Under the pieces are notes generated by a model. It saw nothing but the letters and a program-made list of their open reading frames with translations. It was not told the DNA's origin and searched no databases. Positions 23,301 to 31,692 of a stretch of DNA of 64,000 nucleotides are shown in pieces (the stretch's first letter is position 1; the number at the start of each line of letters is the position of its first letter). Source of the DNA: Comamonas sp. KCTC 72670 (GTDB taxonomy: Bacteria; Myxococcota; Myxococcia; Myxococcales; Myxococcaceae); the NCBI GenBank assembly GCA_014656495.1, contig BNCN01000001.1, forward strand, positions 620,001 through 684,000, written 5' to 3'. The position numbers and the translations under genes are program-made.

Positions 23301-25964
23301 CACAGTCGCCCCCACCGGCTCACCGGCGGCGACCGTGGCGGTGGACAGCGCCAGCCGCAGCTGGGTCACCGGGCCGTGCCGCACCTCGGTGCTCGCCGTC
23401 GCCGTCAACGCCATGTTACCCACGTCCCGGACCGTCACGGACCGCGTGCCCACCGTCACCAGCGTCACGGAGAACCCGCGCTGCCCCGCGTCCGCGGGCA
23501 CGAAGGTGTACTCCGCGGGCAGCGTGGCCTGGCTGTCACTCGACTCGAAGCGCACCGTGCCGGCGTAGCCCGTGACGATGTTGCCGAAAGTATCGCGCGC
23601 GGTGACGGTGAGGTTCTGCGCCGTCCCGGCCTCCACGCCTCCCGCGGGCAGCGCGCTCAACTCCAGCGACGCCGCCGCGCCCGTGCTCACCTCCACCTCG
23701 ATTTCACCGGTCACCGTCGGCGCGGCCAGGTCCGTCACGGTGATGCGCTGGGGCCCCGAGGTCTCGAGCGTCACGCCGTTGGTGAAGACATGGGTGCCCT
23801 GGTCCGCCGCGGTGAACGTGTAGTTCTGGGGCAGCGTGGCCGCCGTGTCGGTCGACGTGAAGCCCACCTGTCCCGTGTAGCCGGTGACCACGTTGTCGAA
23901 CGCGTCGTAGGCGGTCACCTCCAGGCTGCCCGCGGCCCCCGCGGCCACGGGGCTCACGAGCCCGACGAGCCCCAGCCGGGACACCGCGCCCGGGGTGATG
24001 GTGAACTCGGAGCTCTGCACCGCGGGGACACCCGTCACGGTCGCGGTGAAGCGGTGCGTCCCCGCCTTCTCCACCACCAGCCCGGTGAAGACCGCCACGC
24101 CGTCGACGGCGGCGACCTGGACGGGCTCGAAGCTGGCTTCTCCCACCACCGAGAGGGTGACAGGCGACGTCGCCGTGGTGACGACCTCGCCGCTCGAATT
24201 CAGCAGCGACACGTGGACGTCCGGCAGCACGGCGCCCGCGACGCCCCCCTGCGGCTGCTGCGAGAAGACGAGCTGCGAGACACCCGGGTCCCGCGTCTGA
24301 ATCATCAAGCTCTCGGAGCGCGCCGGGTTGCCCGCGTTGTCCACCACCTCCAACGCCACGTGGTAGTTCGTGTTGGGCTGGAGGCCCGTGATGACGGCGG
24401 ACTCGGGCGTGCCGGGCTCCTGGGGGGCGCCCACGCTCACGGGCGTCGCCGCGTTGAATTCCGCCTGTGTCTCAATGGGTGCCAGCGAGTACCGCAGGGA
24501 CTGGGACGCCGCCCGGCCCAGGTCGCCGTCATCTCCCACGGCCAGCCAGGAAACGGTGACGCTGTCCTCCGTGGAGGCCGTCGCGGTGAGCACCGGCGTG
24601 GAGGGGTGCACGTCGTCCACGATGTCGATTTCGGAGCTCGTGGCCGGCGTCAACCCCGGCGCGCTGGCCTGGAGTCGAACACGCCCCTCCGAGTCCACAT
24701 GAAGGCTGGTGAAGGAGGCCACGCCCTCCGCGGGCGCCAACTCCGTGACGCCGCGCAGGGTCGCCCCACCGGCCAACGCCACGCTCACCTGGGGCGCGCC
24801 CACGGGCGTCCGGTTGCCATGGGCGTCCTGCAGCGACACCTGAACCAGGGACAACGCGGCGCGCACCGATGCGCGCGAAGGCACGCGCACGAAGGCCAGC
24901 GACGCCGTCGGCCCCGCCGCGACGCGTACGTCCTGCCGCACCGTCAGCCCTGTCTGCGTGGTGTCCTGGATGTCGACGCGCTGGACGCCCGCGCGCCGGA
25001 GCACGATGTCCGTGAAACGGTAGCGGCCCGCATCACCTTCGGTGAAGGTGTGCGGCGCGGGCAGCGAGGCGGCCGTGTCCGTGGACAGGACCGCCATCGT
25101 GCCCCGGTAACCACTGGCGACGTTGCCGAACGCGTCCCGCACCGTCACCTCCGCCTCGTGGCTGACGCCCGCCGGGGCGGTCGCCATCAAGCCGCTCACC
25201 TCGACCGTGGCCGCGGCGGCCGGCGTCACGTTGAACAGCGGGCTGACCGCGCCCTCGATGCCCGCCGACTCCGCTCGAAGCTGGTAGCCAGCGCCCGCGC
25301 GCGTCAGCACCACTTCCTGGAAACGGGCGATGCCCTCCACGGGCTGCGCCCGGAGCGTTCCGCTCAGCGGCGCGCCACCGGGACCGGCGGCCAACGCCAG
25401 CGTCACCTCGCCCGTGGCGGAGGTCACGACGTGACCTTCGGCGTCCTGGAACGCGACCTCCAGCCCCCCCACGGGCGCACCCGCCCTCGCCGTCACGGAG
25501 GAGGACACGAACGCCAGCCGCGCGACGCTCAGCGCCGAGAAGGCCACGACGGGGCGCGAGCCCAACACCACCGCGCCCCCTTCCGCGTCCACCGCCGCCG
25601 TCACCCGCTTCGAGCCGCCTCGCGTGGACACCACCGACGCGGTGGCCACGCCCTGGGCGTTCGTCCGCTCCGCGGGCTGCGTCACGGTGTTGCCGTCGCC
25701 GGACACCTCCACCCGCACCGTGCGCCCCTCCAGCGGGGAGCCGTCCTTGTGCCGCACCGTCACGGTGATGGTGACGCGATCACTCCCGTTCGCCAGCACC
25801 TGGGCCGTGCGGTCCACCTCCACCGAGGACAGCGTGGCATCGGGCAGCGGAATCACGGGAGGCGGAGGGGTTGGCGAGGAGCTTCCACCACACCCCACCG
25901 CAACGCCCAGGCACAGCACGCTCAGCCCCAGACACCGGGCGAGCACCAGCAGACGACGCGACAT
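20400..25964 (-). CDS. Giant surface lipoprotein with Ig/filamin, fibronectin-like and lamin-tail domains
   Basis: 1,854 residues. The start MSRRLLVLARCLGL and lipobox VAVGC before GGSSS mark a lipoprotein. A Big-1/invasin-like Ig domain comes first (VTVRHKDGSPLEGRTVRVEVSG). At least five filamin-like modules follow, with D-x-F/H-x-N-V-x-x-G-Y-x-G-T and ATLPxxYTF motifs, interleaved with other Ig-like units. Two fibronectin-III-like units (STEDSVTVSW, SSTVRVSW) sit near residues 450 and 1175. A Cys-rich patch (CADIVCAPRAPEC) lies near 1280. Lamin-tail domains start near residues 1345 (VISELMHRPDS) and 1660 (VVISEVSGGNG). These are extracellular adhesion or scaffold modules; ligand and role are unknown. 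It runs opposite to its neighbours at 26.2 kb only in spacing, being an isolated transcription unit with its own terminator. Confidence 0.88.
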   Translation of the reverse strand: MSRRLLVLARCLGLSVLCLGVAVGCGGSSSPTPPPPVIPLPDATLSSVEVDRTAQVLANGSDRVTITVTVRHKDGSPLEGRTVRVEVSGDGNTVTQPAERTNAQGVATASVVSTRGGSKRVTAAVDAEGGAVVLGSRPVVAFSALSVARLAFVSSSVTARAGAPVGGLEVAFQDAEGHVVTSATGEVTLALAAGPGGAPLSGTLRAQPVEGIARFQEVVLTRAGAGYQLRAESAGIEGAVSPLFNVTPAAAATVEVSGLMATAPAGVSHEAEVTVRDAFGNVASGYRGTMAVLSTDTAASLPAPHTFTEGDAGRYRFTDIVLRRAGVQRVDIQDTTQTGLTVRQDVRVAAGPTASLAFVRVPSRASVRAALSLVQVSLQDAHGNRTPVGAPQVSVALAGGATLRGVTELAPAEGVASFTSLHVDSEGRVRLQASAPGLTPATSSEIDIVDDVHPSTPVLTATASTEDSVTVSWLAVGDDGDLGRAASQSLRYSLAPIETQAEFNAATPVSVGAPQEPGTPESAVITGLQPNTNYHVALEVVDNAGNPARSESLMIQTRDPGVSQLVFSQQPQGGVAGAVLPDVHVSLLNSSGEVVTTATSPVTLSVVGEASFEPVQVAAVDGVAVFTGLVVEKAGTHRFTATVTGVPAVQSSEFTITPGAVSRLGLVGLVSPVAAGAAGSLEVTAYDAFDNVVTGYTGQVGFTSTDTAATLPQNYTFTAADQGTHVFTNGVTLETSGPQRITVTDLAAPTVTGEIEVEVSTGAAASLELSALPAGGVEAGTAQNLTVTARDTFGNIVTGYAGTVRFESSDSQATLPAEYTFVPADAGQRGFSVTLVTVGTRSVTVRDVGNMALTATASTEVRHGPVTQLRLALSTATVAAGEPVGATVSLRDAHDNVATGYRGTVHFTAPGGAQATLPADYTFVEEDGGQRLFNVSFGTAGAWQLAVRDTALASLTATGQVTVSPGAFADLHVTAPTEATVAGVPLAFTVSAQDRFGNVLSDYAGTVVPSSSDVEAEPLSAHTYTDADDGVHTFSITFQTAGEQSVTFEDAAAQVSNTFGFTVEAGAPVRLAFITAPETGSVLQPLSATRVALQDAFGNTANVTAPSVTLHLASAPGVTLGGTLTVPPVEGVAAFSDLTVSQSGDFVLVATTASPSLTSAEALVSITDDVAPAQPTLVLGLVDSSTVRVSWTATGDNGMDGTAARYELRYSSEPFDALTFSNATEVPTATPDAPGTPEELEVTPPVGQATTWYFGLRVFDAANNGSALSYSSIEVPGPCADIVCAPRAPECSEDGLSRVTYAEACVVTAGLAACEYAETSEVCPGQDGVCFEAACTTAPAPAAGELVISELMHRPDSNTTEYLELTSTVDGPRDLANLRIRFDNGAGAVSDFSVLTPGDQPLIIPGRGTFVAASNADAATNGGVTAQYGYGGTLFTLGHAGHLFVEMGTTVVDDVAYTAAFPQTTGRSMNLSSAVVGTRASQHAWYWCDSDASLPGGGRGTPGGANESCGVAITGPVDYCAIQHPKTFSAPIRVGTAHSVYSQFYEPQVTTWNPNGNDGFPHLVAELGHGTDPAAPESWTWVTAAPNAGYSVTGENNDERVASLNVAAPGTYAYGFRYRFTQGPPEAQEWVYCDQDGVVAQGVTPNYGAVTVTPAPAVANHVVISEVSGGNGSGNAATDEFIELYNPTNADVDIGNWRVQYKSATGSTYGAGYTIPPGTLIRAHGYFLLGGANYSGPVARDLSYGSTIDVSASTTAGGHVRIGPGLTTNVNDVAVDKVAWGTGNSPEGTAAPSHPAVGGSLERKALSTSTSATMAVGGADALAGNGWDTDNNGADFVTRAVRQPQNSQSPTEQP

Positions 25965-26197
25965 GAATGGCTCCGGCAGCAAACGGGCCCCGCATGTACG
26001 CTTCCCCTCGCGGGCCCCCAGTGCCTTCTACCAGACATCCCGCCCTGCCACGTAGGCCACCGCAGGAGCTTTGCAGCCCCAATAGAATCCGAAGGGGTCG
26101 TACGGACCCGGTGGTGCCTGCGGACGCACCTCGACGGGCAAGCAACCTCCCCGTCGAGGACGCCCCGGTCGAAGGCGGAGCCGCGGTGTCGCGGGCG

Positions 26198-27001
26198 TCA
26201 CATCCCGAGCGCGGCCATGAGCGCGCCGCCGCCCAGCAGGGACTGGCCGCCGTCACACACCATGATGGAGCCGGTGATGTACGCCGAGCCTTCCGACGCC
26301 AGGAACAGCGCGAGCTGAGCGATGTCCTGCTTCTTGCCGAAGCGCTGGAGCGGCAGGGCCTGGGCGAGCTTGTCGCGGCCCTCGTCGCTGGGGGCGAGCC
26401 GGCGCATGCCCTCGGTGTCGTCGATGGGGCCGGGGGTGATGGAGTTCACGCGCACGCCGGAGCCGCCCCACTCGATGGCCAGTACGCGCGTGAGCATGTC
26501 CACGCCCGCCTTGGCCGCACAGACGTGGGCCTGCATGGCCATGGGGAGATAGGCCTGGGGCGCGGAGATGTTGATGAGGGACGCGCCCGGCTTGCGCAGG
26601 TGCTCGAAGGCGGCGCGGCTGATGTTGAAGGTGCCCAGCACGTCGATGTCCATCACCGCCTTGAACCCGTTGGAGGACATGCCCAGGGCCGGCGCCGGGA
26701 AGTTACCGGCGGCGCCACAGACGACGATGTCCAGCTCGCCGTACGCGTCGCGGACCGTCTGGAGGGCCTTCTCCACCGCCGCGAAGTCCCGGACGTCGGC
26801 GGCCACGCCCATGGCGGTGCCGTGCGCCTGGAGCCCCTTCACCGCGCCCTCGAGCTTCTCCACGTTGCGGCCGTTGATGGCCACCTTGGCGCCCGCCTTC
26901 ACGAAGGCCTCGGCGATGCCGAGGTTGATGCCACTGCTGCCGCCGGAAATGAACGCCACCTTGCCCGCGAGCAGCCCGTCCCGGAACACGCCATCAGCCA
27001 T
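26198..27001 (-). CDS. Short-chain dehydrogenase, 2,4-dienoyl-CoA reductase type
   Basis: 267 residues. The Rossmann motif reads GGSSGINLGIAEAF and the N-A-G equivalent VVCGAAGNFPAP. The classical SDR catalytic Y-x-x-x-K is replaced: the segment APQAYLPMAMQAHVCAAKAGVDMLT keeps the Lys but has no Tyr four residues before it. That is the hallmark of DECR-type 2,4-dienoyl-CoA reductases, which reduce dienoyl-CoA from polyunsaturated fatty acids with NADPH. The ATG at 26999-27001 has AGGAG 8-9 nt upstream. A dienoyl-CoA isomerase gene lies 4 kb away at 30865. It diverges from the U32 gene. Confidence 0.85.
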   Translation of the reverse strand: MADGVFRDGLLAGKVAFISGGSSGINLGIAEAFVKAGAKVAINGRNVEKLEGAVKGLQAHGTAMGVAADVRDFAAVEKALQTVRDAYGELDIVVCGAAGNFPAPALGMSSNGFKAVMDIDVLGTFNISRAAFEHLRKPGASLINISAPQAYLPMAMQAHVCAAKAGVDMLTRVLAIEWGGSGVRVNSITPGPIDDTEGMRRLAPSDEGRDKLAQALPLQRFGKKQDIAQLALFLASEGSAYITGSIMVCDGGQSLLGGGALMAALGM

Positions 27002-27117
27002 TTGACCGTCTCCTGTGGAAGCAACCAGACGCGGACTTGAACAAACCTGCCGCACTGCGTCCACGTCCTTCGCCGGACGGACGGCGGAACCCGGGCCCGT
27101 GTGTTAGAGGTCGCGCC

Positions 27118-29745
27118 ATGACCCGCCGCCGCCCCGAAATCCTCGCCCCCGCTGGGGACCTCGACTCGATGAAGGCCGCGCTCGCCAGCGGCGCGGATGC
27201 CATCTATTTCGGGCTGGACGAGGGCTTCAACGCTCGCGCCCGCGCGGAGAACTTCTCGCTCGCCAACCTGGCCGGGACGCTGGCGCTCGTGCACCGCGCC
27301 GGGGCCCGCGCCTACCTGACGCTGAACACCCTGGTGTTCGAGCCCGAGCTGCCCGTCGTCGAGGACATCCTGCGCCGCGTGGCCGAGGCGGGCGTGGACG
27401 CGCTCATCGTCCAGGACCCCGCGATTGCCCTGGTCGCGCGGGCGGTGTGTCCGCAGATGGAGGTCCACGCCTCCACGCAGATGACGATTTCGAGCGCGGA
27501 GGGCGCGCGCTTCGCGAGGGGCCTGGGCGCCACGCGCGTGGTGGTGCCGCGCGAGCTGTCCGTGGCGGAGATTCGCCGGCTGGCGTCGGAGACGGACATC
27601 GAGCTGGAGGTGTTCATCCACGGCGCGCTCTGCATGTCCTGGAGCGGCCAGTGCCTCACCAGCGAGGCGTGGGGTGGACGCTCCGCGAACCGGGGCCAGT
27701 GCGCGCAGTCGTGCCGGCTGCCCTACGACCTCGTCGTCGACGGCCAGACGCGCGAGCTGGGCGATGTGCAGTACCTGCTCAGCCCCAAGGACCTCGCGGG
27801 GGTCATGGCCGTGCCGCAGCTCGTGGACATCGGCGTGCACTCGCTGAAGATTGAAGGCCGCCAGAAGGGCCCGCAATACGTCGCCACGGCGGTGCAAGGC
27901 TACCGGCGGTGGGTGGACGGCGTGGCGGCGGGCACGCCGGACACGGGCGCGCTGCGCCGTGACTTGTCGGACATGACGTTGTCGTACAGCCGCGGCTTCT
28001 CGCACGGCTTCTTCGCGGGCTCGGACCACCAGACGCTGGTGGAGGGCCGCTTCCCCAAGCACCGTGGCGCGTTCCTGGGCCGGGTGGAGTCCGTGCACGG
28101 GCGAGACGTGCGCGTGGTGGACGACGCGGAGGGCCGCCCCTGGACGGGAGGCCTGGGCCAGGACGACGCGCGCGATGCGCCCGTGGGCAAGGTGTCCTCG
28201 CCGCTGGAGACGGCGGCCCCGGTGGCCGAGGACGTGTCCCCCCGGCCCGGCATGGGCGTGGTGTTCGACGACGGCCACCCCGAGGACAAGCACGAGCCCG
28301 GAGGCCCCCTGTTCCGCGTGGAGCGCAAGGGCGCGGGGTGGGTGCTGGGCTTCGGCAATCCCGGGCCGGACCTCGCGCGGGTGAAGCCGGGCCAGCGCGT
28401 GTGGGTGACGAGCGATCCCGCCCTGGTGAAGCGCACCGAGGAGCTGCTGGAGCGCGGCGAGCCGGAAGGCCGCGTGCCCCTGGAGCTGACCGTGACGGGC
28501 GCCGCGGGCGCGCCGCTGACGGTGGTGGGCCGGGCACGCGGCGGCCACGTGGCCACGGTGTCCAGCGAGGTGCTGCTGGCCGAGGCGCGTGGCGGTGGCA
28601 TCGATGAAGCGCTGCTCCGCGACAAGCTGGCCGCGCTGGGCGGGACGCCCTTCCATCTGGCGGGACTGGACACCTCCGGGCTCGCGGCGGGGCTGCACCT
28701 GCCGGTGTCAGAGATGAAGTCGCTGCGCCGCAGGCTGGTGCCCGAGCTGGCCGAGGCCGTGGCCCGGGGGCCCGTGCGGACGGTGAACGCGGGCTCCACG
28801 CTGGAGTCCCTGCGCGCCTCGCTGCGGGAGCGGGTGACGCCCACGCCGCGCGCGGTGGAGGACGCGCGCTTGCTGCCGCTGTGCCGCACGGACGAGCAGC
28901 TCGAAGCGGTGATTGCCGCGGGCCAGCCCGAGGTCGAGCTGGACTGGATGGAGCTGGTGGGGCTCCAGCGCGCGGTGGAGCGGGCTCGCGCGGCGGGGCT
29001 GCGCGTGACGATTGCCACGGTGCGCGTGCAGAAGCCCGGCGAGGAAGGCTACGACGCGCGCATCGCGAAGCTGAAGCCGGACGCGGTGCTGGTGCGGCAC
29101 TGGGGCGCGATGATGCACTTCCTGGAGCGGCCCCCCGCGCCCGGCGAGGCGCGCCCTGCCCTGCACGCGGACTTCTCGCTGAACGTCACCAACTCCGTGA
29201 CGGCGCTGCACCTGCTCGGGCTCGGGCTGGACACGCTGACCTTCGCCCATGACCTGGACGCGGTGCAACTCGGGGCCATGTTGGAGCACCTGCCCGCGGA
29301 GCGTTTCACGGTGACGCTGCATCACCACATCTCCACGTTCCACACCGAGCACTGCGTGTACTCCCACACGCTGTCTCACGGGCGCGACTACAAGAGCTGC
29401 GGCCGCCCGTGTGAGAAGCAGCGCGTGTCGCTGAGAGACCACAAGGGCCTGGAGCACCCCGTGGTGGTGGACGTGGGCTGCCGGAACACGGTGTTCAACG
29501 CGCAGGCCCAGAGCGCGGCGTCGCTGGTTCCCTCGCTGCTGGCGCGGGGCGTGCGCCGCTTCCGCGTGGAGTTCGTGCGGGAGTCGCGCGAGGAGTCCGC
29601 GCGGGTGCTCGCCGCCTACCAGGAGCTGCTCGCGGGCCGCATCTCCCCCGCCGAGGCCATCCGGCGCGCGGCGGTGCACGAGCAGTTCGGCGTGACGAAG
29701 GGCACGATGAAGGTGCTCAACCCGACCTTCACCGTGCAGCGCTGA
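27118..29745 (+). CDS. U32 family peptidase / RlhA-like protein with DUF3656 region
   Basis: 875 residues beginning MTRRRPEILAPAGD, the family's usual opening. The U32 signature is seen around CMSWSGQCLTSEAWGGRSANRGQC, with a Cys cluster that in relatives binds an Fe-S centre. A middle beta-rich part corresponds to DUF3656, and a second U32-like C-terminal half has SCGRPCEKQRVSLRD. E. coli RlhA of this family hydroxylates 23S rRNA C2501; others were described as collagenases. The long two-lobed form with DUF3656 favours the RNA-modification type, but this is not proven. Confidence 0.9.
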   Translation: MTRRRPEILAPAGDLDSMKAALASGADAIYFGLDEGFNARARAENFSLANLAGTLALVHRAGARAYLTLNTLVFEPELPVVEDILRRVAEAGVDALIVQDPAIALVARAVCPQMEVHASTQMTISSAEGARFARGLGATRVVVPRELSVAEIRRLASETDIELEVFIHGALCMSWSGQCLTSEAWGGRSANRGQCAQSCRLPYDLVVDGQTRELGDVQYLLSPKDLAGVMAVPQLVDIGVHSLKIEGRQKGPQYVATAVQGYRRWVDGVAAGTPDTGALRRDLSDMTLSYSRGFSHGFFAGSDHQTLVEGRFPKHRGAFLGRVESVHGRDVRVVDDAEGRPWTGGLGQDDARDAPVGKVSSPLETAAPVAEDVSPRPGMGVVFDDGHPEDKHEPGGPLFRVERKGAGWVLGFGNPGPDLARVKPGQRVWVTSDPALVKRTEELLERGEPEGRVPLELTVTGAAGAPLTVVGRARGGHVATVSSEVLLAEARGGGIDEALLRDKLAALGGTPFHLAGLDTSGLAAGLHLPVSEMKSLRRRLVPELAEAVARGPVRTVNAGSTLESLRASLRERVTPTPRAVEDARLLPLCRTDEQLEAVIAAGQPEVELDWMELVGLQRAVERARAAGLRVTIATVRVQKPGEEGYDARIAKLKPDAVLVRHWGAMMHFLERPPAPGEARPALHADFSLNVTNSVTALHLLGLGLDTLTFAHDLDAVQLGAMLEHLPAERFTVTLHHHISTFHTEHCVYSHTLSHGRDYKSCGRPCEKQRVSLRDHKGLEHPVVVDVGCRNTVFNAQAQSAASLVPSLLARGVRRFRVEFVRESREESARVLAAYQELLAGRISPAEAIRRAAVHEQFGVTKGTMKVLNPTFTVQR

Positions 29746-29754
29746 GCACGGCGC

Positions 29755-30813
29755 TCAGTGGGACGTGGGCACCGCGCGGCGCGAGAAGCGCAGCACCGCG
29801 CGGAACACGTCCTCTGTCGCGTCGGCGTCCAGGTTCAGCTCCGAGGCCCACTGACGCCGGGCCTCCAAGAGGCTCGCCTCCCGCTCCGAGTCCGGCAAGG
29901 GCAGTCCATGCTCCGCCTTCAGGCGCGCCGCCTGATGGATGAGCCGGGCTCGACGGTCCAGGAGATGAACCAGCTCACGGTCCAGCGAGTCCACGTGCTC
30001 TCGGACCTCGGCCAGCCCCGGCGGCGCGGGCACGGATGCACTCGCGCCGCCTGCTTCACACGCGAAGTGCAGCTGCGTCAGCGCCTCCAGCAGGTGCACG
30101 CGGGCATCCCGTGCGTAGGGGTTCTCCGACTGCACGACGCCGAAGAGATGCGGCACCTCCAGGCGCGCGTACTCCTCCAGGCGGGCCACGGGCTGGAAGC
30201 TGGGCGGCGCGAAGGGCAGGTCCTTCCCCGCCCCGGCCTTCAGCAGGCCGTGCGCCAGGAAGAAGGTGAGCACGTGCGTGCGCGCCATCAGCGCGTCATG
30301 GGCGTCCGGCGACAGCTCCGTGACTTCACAGCCGAGGCGCTCGAACAGGGCCCGGGCCTTGTGCACCGTGGCCGGATGCAATTCGTTCGGACACACCACC
30401 GTGCGGCGCGGCAGGTCCCCTCGGGCCAGGCTGGCCGGTCCGAACAGCGGATGCGTGCCCACCCATGGGATGTCGCGCCCCAGCACCGAGGCCAGGACCT
30501 GCACCGGCCGCACCTTGACGCTCCCGACATCGAGCACCGTCTGCGCGGGTGTCAGGTGCGGGCGAAGCGCCTCCAGCACCGAGCGCATCGCGGACACAGG
30601 CATGGCCAGGATGACGAACGTCGCGCCCTCGACGGCCTCCGCGAGCGTCAACGCGCGGAGGGCCGGGGGCACGTCGTCCTGCCCGGGGTCGAACACCCGG
30701 TGCGCGAGGCCCGCGTCCACGAGCAGCCCCGAGAGGGCACGGCCGAAGCGGCCGTACCCCAGCAACGCGATGCTTTCCGTCATGCCGCCGGACTCCGAAT
30801 CCAAGGTGTTCAT
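29755..30813 (-). CDS. Prephenate dehydrogenase fused to C-terminal chorismate mutase
   Basis: 352 residues. Residues 1 to about 255 form a TyrA-type dehydrogenase: LLGYGRFGRAL is the NAD(P) loop, and VGTHPLFGP and RTHVLTFFLAHGL are substrate-site segments. The last ~90 residues are an AroQ chorismate mutase helix domain (LAEVREHVDSLDRELVHLLDRRARL, then REASLLEARRQWA). The order is the reverse of E. coli TyrA, where the mutase is N-terminal. It would carry out both steps from chorismate to 4-hydroxyphenylpyruvate. The ATG at 30811-30813 has GAGG upstream; MTESIALLGYG (30781-30783) is an alternative start. It ends 9 bp from the convergent U32 gene. Confidence 0.85.
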   Translation of the reverse strand: MNTLDSESGGMTESIALLGYGRFGRALSGLLVDAGLAHRVFDPGQDDVPPALRALTLAEAVEGATFVILAMPVSAMRSVLEALRPHLTPAQTVLDVGSVKVRPVQVLASVLGRDIPWVGTHPLFGPASLARGDLPRRTVVCPNELHPATVHKARALFERLGCEVTELSPDAHDALMARTHVLTFFLAHGLLKAGAGKDLPFAPPSFQPVARLEEYARLEVPHLFGVVQSENPYARDARVHLLEALTQLHFACEAGGASASVPAPPGLAEVREHVDSLDRELVHLLDRRARLIHQAARLKAEHGLPLPDSEREASLLEARRQWASELNLDADATEDVFRAVLRFSRRAVPTSH

Positions 30814-30864
30814 GGAATCCTCGCATTTCCAGCCTGCCTGACGGAAGGGCTCTGCCCCGGGGTG

Positions 30865-31692
30865 TCAGCGACCCTGGAACTGGGGCGTTCGGCGTTCCGC
30901 GAAGGCGGCGAAGGCCTCGGCCAGGTCCTGCGACTGGAGGAACGCGGAGTTCCACACCGCGACATAACGCAGGCCATCCGCGGTGGATTTGTCCGCGCAG
31001 TACTCCATGACCTGCTTGGCGCCCTGAACGACGAGCGGCGGATTCTCTGCGATGCGCTTCGCGGTCGCCCGGGCCTCGGCCAGCAGGGCTTCCGGCGTGG
31101 GGAACACCTCGTTGACCAGCCCCATGCGGAGCGCCCGGGCCGAGCTCACGTCGCCGCCGGTGTAGGCCAGCTCGCGCGTGTTCCCTTCGCCGATGATGCG
31201 CGGCAAGCGCTGGAGCGCGCCCAGGTCGGCGACGATGCCCACCTTCACCTCGCGCAGGGAGAACTTCGCGTCCTCGGAGCAGTACCGGAAGTCACACGCG
31301 GCGATGAGGTCCATGCCTCCGCCGATACACCAGCCGTGCACGGCGGCGATGACGGGCTTGCGGCAACGGGCGAGGCCCTCGGTGGCCTGCTGCATGTCAC
31401 CAATCAGGGCCAGCAGTTTGAGCCGCTCCAGCGCCAGGTTGCTGTCGCCGGTGAGCAGCGGGCCCAGGGACTCCATCATCCCCATCAGGTCCAGGCCGTA
31501 GGTGAAGTGCTTCCCCTCGCCGCGAACCAGGATGACGCGAACGGCGTCATCCGCGTCCAGGGCGCGGATGGCCTCGGGCATCTCCCGCCAGAAATCGGGG
31601 CCCATGGCGTTGCCCTTGCCCGGCCCGGTGAGCACGAGCTCGGCGATGCCTTCGTTCTTCTCGATGCGCAGCGACTTGTAGGTGCCGTCCAT
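30865..31692 (-). CDS. Enoyl-CoA hydratase/isomerase, delta3,5-delta2,4-dienoyl-CoA isomerase type
   Basis: 275 residues of the crotonase fold. The oxyanion-hole segments are GKHFTYGLDL and HGWCIGGGMDLIAACD. The residues that mark ECH1-type dienoyl-CoA isomerases are present: Asp in GGGMDL, Glu in FSLREVKVG and Asp in IVADLGALQRLPR. These match the Asp/Glu/Asp set of the rat enzyme. It would shift double bonds during breakdown of unsaturated fatty acids, the partner reaction to the DECR-like SDR at 26198. Its ATG directly abuts the TGA of the upstream double-CXXCG gene, and GGGAGGG lies inside that gene's last codons. Confidence 0.9.
   Translation of the reverse strand: MDGTYKSLRIEKNEGIAELVLTGPGKGNAMGPDFWREMPEAIRALDADDAVRVILVRGEGKHFTYGLDLMGMMESLGPLLTGDSNLALERLKLLALIGDMQQATEGLARCRKPVIAAVHGWCIGGGMDLIAACDFRYCSEDAKFSLREVKVGIVADLGALQRLPRIIGEGNTRELAYTGGDVSSARALRMGLVNEVFPTPEALLAEARATAKRIAENPPLVVQGAKQVMEYCADKSTADGLRYVAVWNSAFLQSQDLAEAFAAFAERRTPQFQGR

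Noticed and set aside
21639..26318. A 1,559-codon open frame on the plus strand opposite the giant Ig-like gene
   Set aside because: It mirrors a clear coding gene and has His/Arg-rich content without any domain or start signal. Such frames are expected in very GC-rich DNA.
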